A stretch of DNA of 37,884 bases. Source: Bisporella sp. PMI_857 (taxonomy: Eukaryota > Ascomycota > Leotiomycetes > Helotiales > Helotiaceae). The DNA lies in the NCBI GenBank assembly GCA_021307315.1, contig JAJSPD010000167.1, positions 1-37,884 on the forward strand. The letters run 5' to 3'. The notes beneath the pieces are model-generated. The model saw nothing but the letters and a program-made list of their open reading frames with translations. It was not told where the DNA came from and searched no databases. A program made the translations under genes and the position numbers. Shown here one piece after another: positions 21,956-33,171 of the stretch (its first letter is position 1; every line of letters starts with the position of its first letter).

Positions 21956-22148
21956 TGATTGAAACGATCTATAATATAATCAACCATATGCTTTTTCTTG
22001 CTTCTAAATAGTCTCCTTAAGGAGAAATAGTTAAAGAAAGTAATATATTAATAACAACTTCGTAGACTTGCTAAGAAAAAATTTGTGATCCTAAAACTAT
22101 AAATTCGTCTCGTTACAGGGTGCGTCTCGCTACGTAGGGGACAGACGT
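21956..22148. repeat. Arm A of element P, outer part with right TIR
   Basis: Continues arm A after the hAT insertion and ends in the TIR (22107-22148, one base longer than the others) and TA. The homologous stretches are 254-440 (reversed) and 33388-33487. Confidence 0.85.
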
Positions 22149-22150
22149 TA

Positions 22151-22214
22151 ACTTATAGATAGACGTAAAAAAAACCAAACAGTAGCTAGAAATTGGCTTT
22201 GATAGTTACTGTTG
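22151..22214. other. Spacer between elements P and Q
   Basis: The sequence between the TA of P and the TA of Q. It is not part of arm B of R, whose two halves join directly at the TA, so it travelled with P and Q or arose at their junction. Confidence 0.6.
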
Positions 22215-22216
22215 TA

Positions 22217-22257
22217 ACGTCTATCACTGCGTGCCGAGACGCACCCTGTAACGAGAC
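22217..22257 (+). repeat. Left TIR of element Q
   Basis: Starts ACGTCTATCACTGCGTGCCG, ends ACGAGAC. The following AAAACGTGGGTACTTCGAG marks an arm B end. Confidence 0.85.
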
Positions 22258-22765
22258 AAAACGTGGGTACTTCGAGTTCAAGCAACTATAAATCTGTGAA
22301 TGTATTAAAAATTTTCTTTATTTTTATTTTCTGTTATTTTATATGCCTTTTCTGAAAACTCACGACTTATTAACTCCGAAAATTAGGATTTCGTCGTCGC
22401 TGCTCACCTGAATTATAGAGAGCCTTTTACTATAGTGTGATAAGACTTTTCAACCCACAATATCACTATTAAACTCTTTTCACTTTTTAAACTTACAGAA
22501 CGATTAGATATGGATTTCCAAGTTTTATTGCGATGCTAAAAAGTCAATGCCAGTGTTGTGGCGGCTAGAGCACGCTATGTCAAATAACGTTGCCACAAAG
22601 GGTGATACCTCCTTCGATCAAGCGATCAAGGACCCTGGCCAGCGGCGGTGTGATTATAGTAATCTCGGTATTTGTGGCTGCGACGGTTGTGGCTGCGCAT
22701 ACTTTGCCGAAAAATTCCCGTTTCCCAATACTCAGAGCAAAAAGTGGCCCTGTGCGCAGTTAACA
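22258..22765. repeat. Arm B of element Q
   Basis: Aligns with 6439-6990 of P. It includes an uninterrupted copy of the site (near 22510) at which P and Q are inserted in R. Confidence 0.75.
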
Positions 22766-23285
22766 AAATCGGCCGTCTTCTACTTGCGGTAAGAAATGCC
22801 CACTTCCAGCTTTTCTACTTCCCGAATCTTCTTTCTCTCATCGTTTTGCGCTCGGCCTAAGACTTACAGTAATACGGGGGAAAATCGGATTTACTCTCCA
22901 AATGAGGTGAGCATGTTGACTTCGAGCGAAGCGCTGCTCAACACCAGCTTTGAAGTCATCAGCCCTAATGCTGTTTCAAAAATCATGTGATTTGGGCAAC
23001 TGTTGAGGTTGACGCTCGGCCAAAGATTAAGGCAGCGTGAGAATTCAGCTTGTTGCTAAGCTGAAACAATATTAGTGTCTCGGTGAAATCCGACCCAATG
23101 TTTGATCACTGAAATAAATTAATGGCCTGACACTGATTTCGCCTATCGCTTCTGCCTAAATGACTCCTCGACAAGATATCGGTAGGGCATGAAGTTAGCA
23201 TTCTTCGAAATTTACTTCTGGAATTCTTCAGAGACGTCAGAGAATTGATATTTGAATTCCAAGTAGCTGTAATATATCAAGCATC
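22766..23285. other. Presumed promoter region of the HET gene in Q
   Basis: Unique sequence with no recognised gene or clear core promoter motif. Confidence 0.35.
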
Positions 23286-25238
23286 ATGGACCCAAATCTC
23301 GCTGCCTCCCAGCATGAATTTAATAATGTCCGCTTCATTTTCCACGATTCAAAAGTCAAATAATCTAATCAATTCTGTCAGTCTTATCAATACTCAACCC
23401 TCGGCAAAGACCATGAAATACGACTTCTCAAGCTTTGGGCTACACCCATTTCAAACCAACCGCAGTATAATTTCGATTTGATCCATACTACCATTCATCA
23501 AGCGCCGGCATATGAAGCACTATCTTATGTCTGGGGCCCAGGCCTCCGTAATCAGGCCTTAATCCTCGACGGAGGATCCACTTTGTATATTACCGAGAAT
23601 CTGGAGAGGGCGATCTCAGTAGTTTCCCGGCATTGTTCTACTGGTTATATCTGGATCGACCAGATCTGCATTGATCAAGACAATGTCCTAGAGCGTAATG
23701 AACAGGTCAAAAACATGGGTCAAATTTACGGATGTTGCCTTCAAGTCCTGGTATGGCTGGGATCGATTGACTTGCCTCACTGCGATGCTGTGGACTGGGT
23801 GTGTCGTATTGCTAACGAAGCCGCAGTTGAGATGAGAGATCCAACTATGGAGTTGCAAACACTTCTAGTAGGTGATGTTGTGATGAAGAACGGCGAGGCA
23901 GTTCTTTATCAGGAAGACGAACAGCTTGCCCTATGGCAATTTTACAAAGAATTCGGTTGTGCCTGGTTCTCTAGGGGCTGGGTCTTCCAGGAAATAGTAC
24001 TTCCATCGCGGTCTAAGTTCATTTTATCGTCGGGGTCGGTTTCTCTTCGGGGTCTCCATTGGATCTGCGAAGCCATTAGAAAGAATGAAGAGGAGGAGGT
24101 GATACCGGTCGGCATAGATGACGTAATTCTAGAGAGCGGAGGAGGTATGAATATGGTTCCCAAGATGTATCAAAGTTGGGAGAAACGGCACAATCCCATG
24201 CATGGCTCCAGCCATGCGGTTCAGAGTTTCGAAGACTTTATCTCCTACGTAGTTCCGCATATAAAGACCTCCAATCCTCGAGATTGTATTTACGCATTTC
24301 TCGGCCTCAACGACGACCCTTTCGTTAGAATCCAACCAGATTATCGATACTCCACCGAAGAAGTTTTCGCCTCAGCGACGAATGCGATCATTCAAGGCTC
24401 TCAACGCCTCGACATCCTCGACATTCTATGTCGTCAGGGGGATGGTGATGGAGTGCGACCCTTTTTCAGAAGATCTCCTTCTTGGGTCCCCGACTTCCGT
24501 GCTGACGAGCACCTTACGCGATTCTTGAAGTCTACCGCCAGCATCTTGCCCTCTGAGCACGGTCGCATGTATCCACATGCTGGAGCATGCGATTTAGCAG
24601 TGCTGATCACTCATGGTAGGGTGCTAGATCGAATTCACTGTCGAATTGAGCCTAGAGTAGCGCCGGGCCATTACGATGGAAATCACTTTGATTTTCTGCA
24701 GATGGTCAATTTGGCGGGTCTAGCTTGGGAGGCTTCCAGCCGAAACTACCCCAAACCGACGAAAGATAGTGTCTTCGCAGCAGTTCTGGCGCAAGGCCAT
24801 TTTAAGATGGATATAGCGCGCTCCTTATTCGCAAAGGCTCAAGAAGGTAATGTAAACATTCCAGATCTTCTTTCCTCTGTCGTCAATCATCTCCTTTATG
24901 GGGACCAAGAGAGATTGGAGTTGAGGACGCCGAATCAAACGATCACGGAGTCGTCGAGAACATTACTTAAAGAAGCTTTAGATGCGATTAAGTTTGCTGC
25001 GCAAAAGCGATTTCTATATGTTACTGTAGAAGGTCGATTAGCGCTTGGCTGCACCTTAGAAGTCAATGATTATATATGTCTACTGCATGGTTGTTCGAAC
25101 CCGGTAGCTTTGCGAGCAGCTGGTAGTGGCAAGTTTCATGTGCAAGAAACATGTTTCTTGGAAGACTGGATGGATCCTTGGACGAGGAATAAGGTGGACT
25201 GGAAGGAAGATGAAGCTTCTGAGTTTGTTCTGATTTGA
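23286..25238 (+). CDS. HET-domain protein
   Basis: The uninterrupted frame runs from 23478 (TTG) to TGA at 25236-25238. The real N-terminus lies upstream in the same frame, since SYQYSTLGKDHEIRLLKLW (23382-23438) is the usual strand before the first HET motif. ATGGACCCA at 23286 is the likely start. One TAA (23361-23363) intervenes. Either a 54-nt intron removes it (23328-23381, weak donor GTCCGC, branch CTAATC, acceptor TGTCAG, phase 0) or it is a nonsense change at Gln. HET motifs are YEALSYVWGP, YIWIDQICIDQDN, LVWLGS and WFSRGWVFQE; later come DCIYAFLGLNDDP, SPSWVPDF and a C-terminal domain typical of full-length HET proteins. Length is about 632 residues if spliced. Its role would be heterokaryon incompatibility or cell death (family). 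It is the cargo of Q and the best-preserved gene here along with HET-ankyrin. Confidence 0.85.
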
Positions 25239-25644
25239 ATACGAAATAACAAATTCCTCCAATTGTAACCTATGAAATAGATGACTCGATGACGAACCGT
25301 CGACCGAGTCTTACTTATCGCAACGTTCGGACATATAGAAGCACCATCAATACCGCGATCGACTAGTATGGGGGAGATATTGAAGCATTCACTAATGTCC
25401 TCCGCCAAGAAGACGTGTGGACCAGAGCACACGCTGACGCTAGAAATGTGACTCTAAAGGCTATAAAGGGGATAAACTTTATTCGTATTGGTTGCCCAGG
25501 TCGGAAATTTGTAGCAAATACTTAACGACAACATCTTCTTCATATGGTTTGAGGTACCCCTGGCCACGCGCCTTCTCTTCCATCGAGGGTCATCCGTGAG
25601 CACGATGATGGAGTGTAGAATAAGGGATGTTGCCATGATCTGCA
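25239..25644. other. 3' flank of the HET gene, no gene seen
   Basis: Unique sequence between the HET stop and arm A of Q. Only short frames without recognisable similarity. Confidence 0.4.
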
Positions 25645-26217
25645 AGAGCACGGTATGATCTAGGCACGCCAGGAAGTACGCCTTGCGCTAGGACTTGACT
25701 GGCTCTGTCCCATATTACCCTACTGTCGCGATGCTCATGTAGAAGATGACGAGTGACGACGCTCCAGTGCCCAGGCACCAGCGTGCTGCCACCTGCCGAT
25801 AGAATGGTCGAAAAACCTGCTCGTACGCCACACACGTGACTAAACCTTAGATTCGTGGCTCGATAAGTAAAATATAGCGAACCCGGGTGTGAACATAGTA
25901 AATTTTATTAAGACTAACTGTAGATTACTAAGCACTGATACGTGTGGACCCTCTCGTCGCACCGGCGTAACTCCCGGACTGCATTCTTTTTCTTTCTGAT
26001 TAACTTTAAAATTTGAGTTTATATTGTTTCGTATTAGGACTTCTTTTTATGTGCTCCGAATTTTGAAAAGATATTAAAAGTTACGATTAAACAAAAAGGG
26101 ACAGCGAAAGCGGTAATCGGTGGCATAATTAAAACGATCGACAGCATAATCAACCGTACTTTTTTTCTTGTTGCTCTGTAGTCGCCTTAGAGTGAAATAG
26201 TTAAAGAAAGTAATGTA
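25645..26217. repeat. Arm A of element Q, inner part
   Basis: Reverse complement of about 345-890 in R. The block GGCACCAGCGTGCTGCCACC matches R near 770-790. It is cut at TA 26216-26217 and resumes at 33388. Confidence 0.8.
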
Positions 26218-26418
26218 CAGTGGCGGCCGAAATCGCCTTCAGCTTGGCACTCTATGATTTTGCTCTTGATCCACATTATCTTGGCGGGCTATTGCCGATA
26301 TAGCTAGCCTCGATTTCTGTCTTGCATTAGGCTCCCTCTCTAGTCCGGGGTAGTTTAGGCCAAAACATCACGTGGCAGTGGATAACAATATTAGTGCCAT
26401 AGAACATTCTAGAATCAG
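26218..26418 (+). repeat. Left long TIR of the NLR-carrying element
   Basis: It aligns with the reverse complement of 33172-33385: identical block CGCCTTCAG, then CTATGATTTTG, CCACATT, CTTGCATTAG, ATCACGTGG and AGAACATTCTAGAATCAG in the same order, with a few small gaps. Confidence 0.85.
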
Positions 26419-26896
26419 CTTTGAAATTAGAAACATTCAGCAGCTATACTCTTGGCTGACTAGAAGCTTGGGCTTGTTTGTGCGCATTACACACAAGTGT
26501 TATGGCGTCAGTATTGCCGTAAGTATTTGCAAAGCCTGGTAAGCTCGGTACTCAGGATTGACAAGTTGGCGCAGAAGGACTTTTTTATGTATCTTGTGCG
26601 ATCAGTATGCTATACTGTATTCTCAAAAGGGCGTCGTCATTACAATACCGTTGGGTGTTTTTACGTTGTACATGTACTGTACAATGAAATTGTGTTGTGT
26701 GCAGTATATACACAGTTTTCGTTTGAAGTCTTTATCAGTTCGGAAGATTGATTTGCCGATCACGAATGCGAGATTCACATTTAACTTAGTTGCCGGTTGA
26801 ATAAAATATCTGATATTTTAGCAACATTGGCTTGGAAGCGAATAAATGAAGCGTCTGATTCATTACGAACATCAAAAACAATCTACAGGACGAAAT
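26419..26896. other. Region between the left TIR and the NACHT-ankyrin gene
   Basis: Short frames only. No gene recognised. Confidence 0.4.
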
Positions 26897-29800
26897 TTAA
26901 TCGCTTTTTTTCTTTACGCGACCTCCAGAAATGGGAAACGAAGGCATGCTTACTTTGTTCTCGAGCAGCAGCTTGACAATTGCTTCATGGCCTTTTAATG
27001 AAGCCGCCTGGAGAGCGTTGCCGTAATAGCCACCTTGAGCGTTGACGTCGGCTTTGTTCTCGAGCAACAACTTGACAATTGCTCCATGGCCTTCTGCTGA
27101 GGCGGCCTGGAGAGCACTGCTGTAATGGCCATTTTGAGCATTGACGTCGGCTTTGCTTTTAAGCAACAACTTGACAATTGCCTCATGGCTTTTTGCTGAG
27201 GCGGCCTGGAGAGCGTTGCCGTAATCGCTACTTTGAGCATTGACGTCGGCTTTGCTCTCGAGCAACAACTTGACAATTGCCTCATGGCCTTTTAGTGAAG
27301 CCGCTTGGAGAACGTTGCCGTAATGGCCACTTTAAGCATTGACGTCGGCTTTACTTTCGAGCAACAACTTGACAATTGCTTCATGGCCGTTTGCTGAAGC
27401 GGTACAAAGAGCACTGCCGTAAATGCCACCTTGAGCATTGACGTCGGCTTTGTTCTCGAGCAACAACTTGACAATTGCTTCATGGCCGTTTGCTGAAGCG
27501 GCATAAAGAGCACTGCTGTAAATGCCACCTTGAGCATTGACGTCGGCTTTACTCTCGAGCAACAACTTGACAATTGCTCCATGGCCTTCTGCTGAGGCGG
27601 CCTGGAGAGCGTTGCCGTAATCGCCACTTTGAGCATTGACGTCGGCTTTACTCTCGAGCAACAACTTGACAATTGCTTCATGGCCGTTTGCTGAAGCGGC
27701 ATAAAGAGCACTGCCGTAATCGCCACTTTGAGCATTGACGTCGGCTTCGTTCTCGAGGAACAACTTGACTACAATCGCGTGCCTATTGTCAGCAGCTAAA
27801 CACAGTGGCGTTCTACTATAACTGTCTTGAATATCCGGGTGTCCTTGATTTAGTAAAGCTTTCACAGCTTTTTGAATTCCGAAGTATGCCGCTATATGCA
27901 AACCTGTTATTCGCCGCGGAAAGTGCTCGCTGTAATTTGAGTCACCTGGGTATTGCTTTTTCGATATTAATGCCTGGATCGATGCTTCTAATTTAGATTC
28001 GCATTCTAAAAAGTCAGCTACTTTATAGTGTGAAACTAAGGCTAACCGAGCATAGTGTCTCCAGTTCGTTGCAGCATAATCGTATAGTCTGTGCACTTGT
28101 AGCTGTTTTTCCAATTCAGCATCTGTATAGCAATATCTACTGTTAAATGAACAAAAAGAAAAGTACGTAACACATGTGATTGTAATATTTGCTTTTGCTT
28201 TTGGGAACTATTTATCCTGAGTTCGTTCAAAGTATTTTTGCGTTGTGTAGTGGACTAATCGGACAATTCGACTTTCTTTATCCACAGTTACCAACCCGGC
28301 GTATACAGAGACTATGTCATCGACTGAACATAGATTATTTTTATCAAGTTGTTTGTTTCTAGCCTTTATAGCAAAAGCGTGCTCAAGTTCAAATGTAGTC
28401 AGTGGCCGCTTTGCGCAAGTGATCTATGAAAAGACCCGCTTCGCAAGCTTACTTTAATCCGAAAGCTGACCTTCAATTCTTTTTATAGCGTCTTGATATA
28501 CGGAGTTATATGCTTCAAATTCGGTTAGAAGCTTTTTTAAAGCAGCACAAATAGCTTTTGGGGATTTTTTCTTTATTAGTGACTCGAAGTGAAGCTGTGC
28601 AAGTAAGAACCTGTAAAACGTTAGCATTATTTAGTAGGATTGTGAAAAAATAGCATACATTCCATTAACAGCCTTTGTGATTTCAGTTTTAATTTCACTT
28701 TTCAATTTTGGCTTGGATCGCACAAATGTAGGTAGCTGCTACAGTCGGCCATTTAAATATTTCTGAACATTTTGTTGCGTTGCTCTGATCTTTAATCGCA
28801 TGCACTTTTTGAAACTATTTTCAATTTCCGGAATATATCTCGAAGTTGCAAATATGTTTGCTTAACACTTTGCTTAAAGTTCGAAAATTTGGGACAGAAA
28901 ATCTGTTCGGCAGCTATCGGATTTTGGGCATTCATCAAAAGCATCGACGATAATAAAGACTTTCGAATATGTAAAGGCCACAAGTTAAAAAGTTGTTGAG
29001 ATTTCACCAATAGACGGTCGTGACTGTTTGCGTGTGTGTTTATCGTAAAGAGATTTTACGCTGTCTGGCAGGGAAACTATGCCTTGGGTCAGCTGCTTAA
29101 GCAAGCTTGTAAAAAGGTTTGCAATTTTTTGCTTATTTTGCCGTCTATAATTGCAGTAAACATAAGCTACTCCTACCGTTGGGTTATTGACAAACCGTGT
29201 AGTAAAGTCATTGATAACGATTGCCGTAAGAATTGTTTTGCCAGCGCCAGGGATGCCTTAGCAAAATAGCGTTTTTTTTCCCGCACTTAGCCAGTCCTGA
29301 AATTCTGCTGCGTCTATAAGTTATTGGCCAGTTCCCGGCTGTTGTCGACTAATGAAATCGTGCTGCTGAAGAGCAAAATCAATTGGAGTAAGCTATTTAA
29401 GAATAGCCTGCTGCTTTTCATTCTGTTGCTACTACTTAGACTAATTAACGCTACTTTGAATCGCTAAGAATATTCTAGTGTCTGCTTAGTGCTATTCCCG
29501 GTTCTTTTTTCTTGTTTCGCTGACTTCTTTGTAAGTGCTTGCTACGAGCGCTGCTGTATCGATCGAAAGCAAGGAGTTCAGGGTTTAGTACTGTCGGCTG
29601 AAGTTCTCGACCGAATTTCGAGTATCTTTAGCCAGAAATGCACTTTTCAATCTGTCCCAGCCCAGTTTGTGGCTTTGTCCTTTTTTTGTCAGCTCTTTCA
29701 GCAAAGTGTCCAGTTTTCTTTGATATAAGTCTAGCATTATTTTTGTGTGTATATTCGAGCTATTAGAACCCAGCTGTAAAAAGAAAAGCGACGGTTGATT

Positions 29801-30001
29801 GCGGAATGCTGCTTCGAAATCTGAGTTAAAAAAGAGATTTGCATGTGTTTCGGATAATACAGTCTTTAGTGTTCCTAGCTTAGCTATGAATACTTTGATA
29901 TTGTTTAGTGCATCCTTCTAGTTTACGCTAATTCGACCTACTGCTTGAATAATCTGAATAGTCAGACCAATAACACCGACAATGCTAAAAAGATCTGCTA
30001 T
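26897..30001 (-). pseudogene. NACHT-ankyrin NLR-type gene, inactivated by transition mutations
   Basis: Read leftwards it starts at ATA (29999-30001; I-A-D-L-F-S-I where relatives have M-A-D-P-F-S-I). It continues with an N-terminal helical domain (LKTVLSETHANL, LGWDRLKSAFLAKDTR), TGQ-stop-LIDAAEFQDWL, a NACHT P-loop GIPGAGKT (29234-29257), VFIIVDAFDECP, ANIFATSRYIPEI, KRPLTTFELEHAFA, AGLVTVDKESRIVRLVHYTT (about 28230-28290), YDYAATNW, then ten 33-residue ankyrin repeats (IVKLLLESKADVNAQ) to 26897. A 48-nt intron is at 28611-28658. About 19 stops occur; many sit at family Trp or Gln sites, for example A-TAA-SGHYG at 27332 where the sister repeats read AQSGDYG. No indel is needed to keep the frame over 3 kb. 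NLRs of this type are candidate fungal immune or incompatibility receptors. Confidence 0.88.
28611..28658 (-). other. Spliceosomal intron in the NACHT-ankyrin gene
   Basis: GTATGC donor, GCTAAC branch point and TTTTACAG acceptor, 48 nt. Splicing yields AVNGMFLLAQLHFESL, matching the family, and removes an in-frame stop. Confidence 0.85.
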
Positions 30002-30522
30002 AGCGCGATAGTCTGAAACAAGACTTTAACAGCTTTTCGTAGCTGCTATACGTAACTTTAATCAGAATGATCCGTTTTCGACGTAAGAAGTCCGGATAAA
30101 GCCATGCGATTCTTTAATGATCGTGATGTGAAACTTTTCATATTGACATACGAACTGATATTGACAATATTTAGCAGTTGTTATTTGTGAGGCTGACTTT
30201 AATGCATCGCGAGGCAGAACTATAAGCAGAACCGCCTGGTTCGCGTTATTCTCGAAGGTAGTGGTGTTTAATTAAGTCACGTAAAGAATTATTTTTTGTA
30301 TCGTTCTACGATGCGAGCAATTTCTGCTAGGAATCGTGTCAAAGCAATGTTGTTTACAGTTTCAAATGGCTGCCATTTCCAGATCTGCGACTTGCAACTT
30401 CTGCGGCTTTGTTTCCAGATGTGCACGGACTCCAGAAGAAAAGCCACCTGTTTTGAGCGTACTTATAGTGCGTGTATTGGAACAGATACAGTAGTTCGCG
30501 TCATCGCAAACTAATCCAGGAA
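30002..30522. other. Divergent intergenic region between NLR and transposase genes
   Basis: No recognised gene. It presumably holds the promoter of the NLR gene. A possible Tc1 end, TA followed by CAGTAGTTCGCG, lies at 30487-30500. Confidence 0.4.
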
Positions 30523-31503
30523 ATGGCTCTAAATCTTGCAGAATCTCAATATGCCCAGATTCGTGACATGCTTTTTGCTAAATGTTCTGCCGCTGTAATA
30601 GCTAATAATGTTGGTTGTAATAAACGTTCCGTATATACGATCAAGTTAAACCTTTACGTTTATAGCTCTACTACAGCTTTTAATAACGATGCTGGACGGC
30701 TTCGAAGCATTACACTTCTGATGTTGGATGCTTTGTGTGAATACTTGCTGGAAAAGCCTGGGTTATGTCGGGACGAAATAGTTCTTTTTTTATAGGATGA
30801 GTTTAACGTTCGTACAACGGTTTCCAGTGTTGGCAGAGCTTTCAGATCTCGCAGTTGGACCAAGAAAACGATTCGTCGTATAGCAAAAGCACGAAATGCT
30901 GATTTGCGAGATTTGTACTTACATAATTTGTAAAAGTCGGACTTCCGTTCGTATTATTATGTTTTTGTAGATGAGTTTAGCTGTGACAAACGAAGTGGGT
31001 ATAAACTGATAGAATAAGTTCCGCTTAGTGTGACTCTAGTCCAAATTGCCGCTTTTTAACGTGAGAAGCGGTACCAAATATTGCTAGTATATGCACAGGA
31101 TAGTGTTGTCCTTGCGCGAGTTTTCTAAGGATCGACAGACAGCGCAGTTTTTGAAGAGTTCATAAAACAGCTGTTGCTTTTGATAAGAAAGTGGCTCGAA
31201 CCAAAATCGGTTTTTGTCATGGATAATGCCTTTTTTCATTACACAGAGCGAATCGAGCATATGTGTTGTAATGCTAGTGTAAAGCTAGTGTATTTGCTGC
31301 TATACTCGCTTGATTTCAACCTTATTGAAGAGTTTTTCGCAGAGTTAAAAGCTTTTATAAAACGTAATTGGCATATTTATGAAAACAACTTACAGCAAGG
31401 TTTTGATATGTTTTTGGAATGGTGCATTGACGTTGTAGGTAAGAAAAAAAACAGCGCTAGAGAGCATTTCAGACACGTAGGGATACATATTGAAAAGCCG
31501 TAA
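30523..31503 (+). pseudogene. Tc1-like DDE transposase (DD34E), interrupted by stops
   Basis: Starts MALNLAESQYAQIRDML, with an N-terminal helix-turn-helix (AAVIANNVGCNKRSVYTIK) and a second DNA-binding part (TVSSVGRAFRSRSWTKKTIR). The catalytic triad can be seen: D in VFVDEFSCDKR, D in VFVMDNAFFH and E in FNLIEEFFAELK, with 34 residues between the last two. Stops fall in FL-TAG-DEF, IE-TAA-VPL and VF-TAA-GSTDS, where relatives have Trp, Trp and Gln. LVYLLLYSLDFNLIEEFF shows C-to-T losses of Pro (relatives have PPYSPDLNPIEEFF). The frame is continuous, and the C-terminal 109 codons are open. Confidence 0.85.
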
Positions 31504-31600
31504 GCCCGACACTTATGTGTTGTAGCAACAGTATGAATTTAAACGTTAATTAAGTTACTTTAAGAAAACAAGCTTTTTGCAATGCATTCGATCCTTTTCG

Positions 31601-32665
31601 CTATTTTTTAGTCCTAGCTCGCTTGGTCGTTTCAAACCAATAGTCGATTTCGCTCACAACCCGTTTTGCAGTCTTTTCTATAACGCTTTTGACGGTGAAA
31701 ATATCAAGGTCTGGATTTTTGCGGATCTGGTTCAAGTTTATGCTATTTCTGATTATTACTTCGCAAGCTTTTTTACAGTCTTTTTTCTATGACGGCTTTT
31801 TCACTCTTGACTGCTGCCAAGTACAGTATTCCTTTACATGTTTATCTAAGTAGCCAAATATATCGAAACAAACACTTGGAGCAGATTTTGACGGCACATC
31901 CGCGGCCGAGATTCCAGCCGAAAATGCCAAGTTGGATGTTTGACTAGATGGCCCAGGCAGCACATTTGTGATATAGACAGGAGGAATACTCGAGGCAGAC
32001 GTTCTAGAAGCTTTTTGATGTTTTTCTAGCGATTGCTGTTTTTCTGCGTACAGTTCTTCACGAAAGTCTTCAGGTATATCGTTATGTGTCTTTAGCGTAT
32101 GACTTTTAAGCACGTACATAACGAGGCTTTTTAAGTGGCGTGTGTTCAATTTATAGTGTTTCTTACTAATAGGGTCACGCTAGCAATGAGGTCCTTTGTT
32201 ACAGGAAGGGCCAGGGCAGCGCATAAAATTATATACGTTCCGCTAAGCGGGGGGGTGTCCAGTAGATGCTTTTTCTGCATTTTGTTGGGCAGCTCTTTCG
32301 GCAAGTATTTGCCGAGTCGTGGATGTGGAGCCTTTTTTGTTTACTTTTCCCAATGAGGTTGTCGACGACTAACTAGTGTCTACATAGTTGAATAAGAGGG
32401 TCACCCTGAGTTTTTTACCTGCTTGATACTATTCACTCTATGCAAGAAGTTGCTTTTCTATAATTGCCCAGTCAATAGTAGTGTCATCAAATCGTTTCGT
32501 TAGATTACGCTTTGACCGCTTAGTGACTGAAACCACAACAGTTGTATCCTCGGATTTAAGAGGTCTTTTCTTTTTGCGCAAAAAGCTTTTTAGTTTAGAC
32601 TCGAGCAAGTGACTCCAGAACGCAGCAGGCACGAGAATTACATTCTGCTTCGTGTCTTTCGGCAT
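31601..32665 (-). pseudogene. Conserved fungal gene of unknown function, interrupted by stops
   Basis: One frame can be followed for about 1 kb from MPKDTKQNVILVPAAFW (start 32665; an upstream ATG at 32713 is possible) to TAG at 31601. Recognisable stretches are VVVSVTKRSKRNL, RFDDTTIDWAIIEKQL, FMRCPGPSCNKGPHC-stop-RDP, KKHYKLNTRHLKSLVMYVLK, DIPEDFREELYAEKQQ and YCTWQQSRV. From memory these match a family of fungal hypothetical proteins with GPHCW-DP-KKHYKL, so several TAG codons stand for Trp. The Cys/His cluster hints at metal binding. I know of no function. Its place beside a transposase and an NLR in one TIR element is notable. Confidence 0.6.
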
Positions 32666-33171
32666 TATTGCTCTGTTGTTCACTGTAACTTTCCACTTAA
32701 CTGTATAACGCATATAGCTTTCATTATATGTTCTTTCGCTGTGCTAGTCAAGAAGCTGACATAACTTGACTTGATTGGTATGTGTCGGTTGCTGACTGGA
32801 ATCAGTATACGGATCCTATGGCTCGTCTGCTTCAAAAAGGTCATCAGAGAGATCAGGGCTGCTTATGGTTCGTTTTCGACGGGACTGTGGTCTGGCTGTT
32901 CAATCCTGTAGCATGATGAGAGATCTGAGTGTACAACGTCGAAACAAAAGCGAGCACTTGCCGTTGCAAGCACATTAAAGTGTGCGTATATCGTATAACA
33001 CTATAGGATTGTAAGTAGGCTGTTAGAAGCTTCAGTCCGGCAAGCTTTGACTTGCCAATAGATTTATGCCTGGGCGAATTTCGGGTGAGGGGATTAGTTT
33101 GGTCTATAGAATTAAGTTTTCTGGCGAGCGTGAACTTATGCTTCGTGGCTACGCAACAGAAGGACCTCACT
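32666..33171. other. Region between the unknown gene and the right long TIR
   Basis: Short frames only, no recognised product. Confidence 0.4.

Larger units (their letters stand above)
6398..22148 (+). mobile_element. Element P: TIR-bounded cassette carrying a HET-NB-ARC-TPR gene, interrupted by a hAT element
   Basis: The TIRs are at 6398-6438 and 22107-22148, flanked by TA (6396-6397 and 22149-22150). The element consists of 6398-11557 plus 21956-22148, about 5.35 kb. A hAT element with a duplicated AGATAGCA is inserted in arm A. The gene order is arm B, HET-NB-ARC-TPR gene on the plus strand, arm A, the same polarity as in R and Q. No transposase of its own was seen. Confidence 0.8.

Noticed and set aside
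26497..26800. Short plus-strand frames left of the NACHT-ankyrin gene
   Set aside because: No protein-like features, and two overlapping frames of similar length occur in the same stretch.
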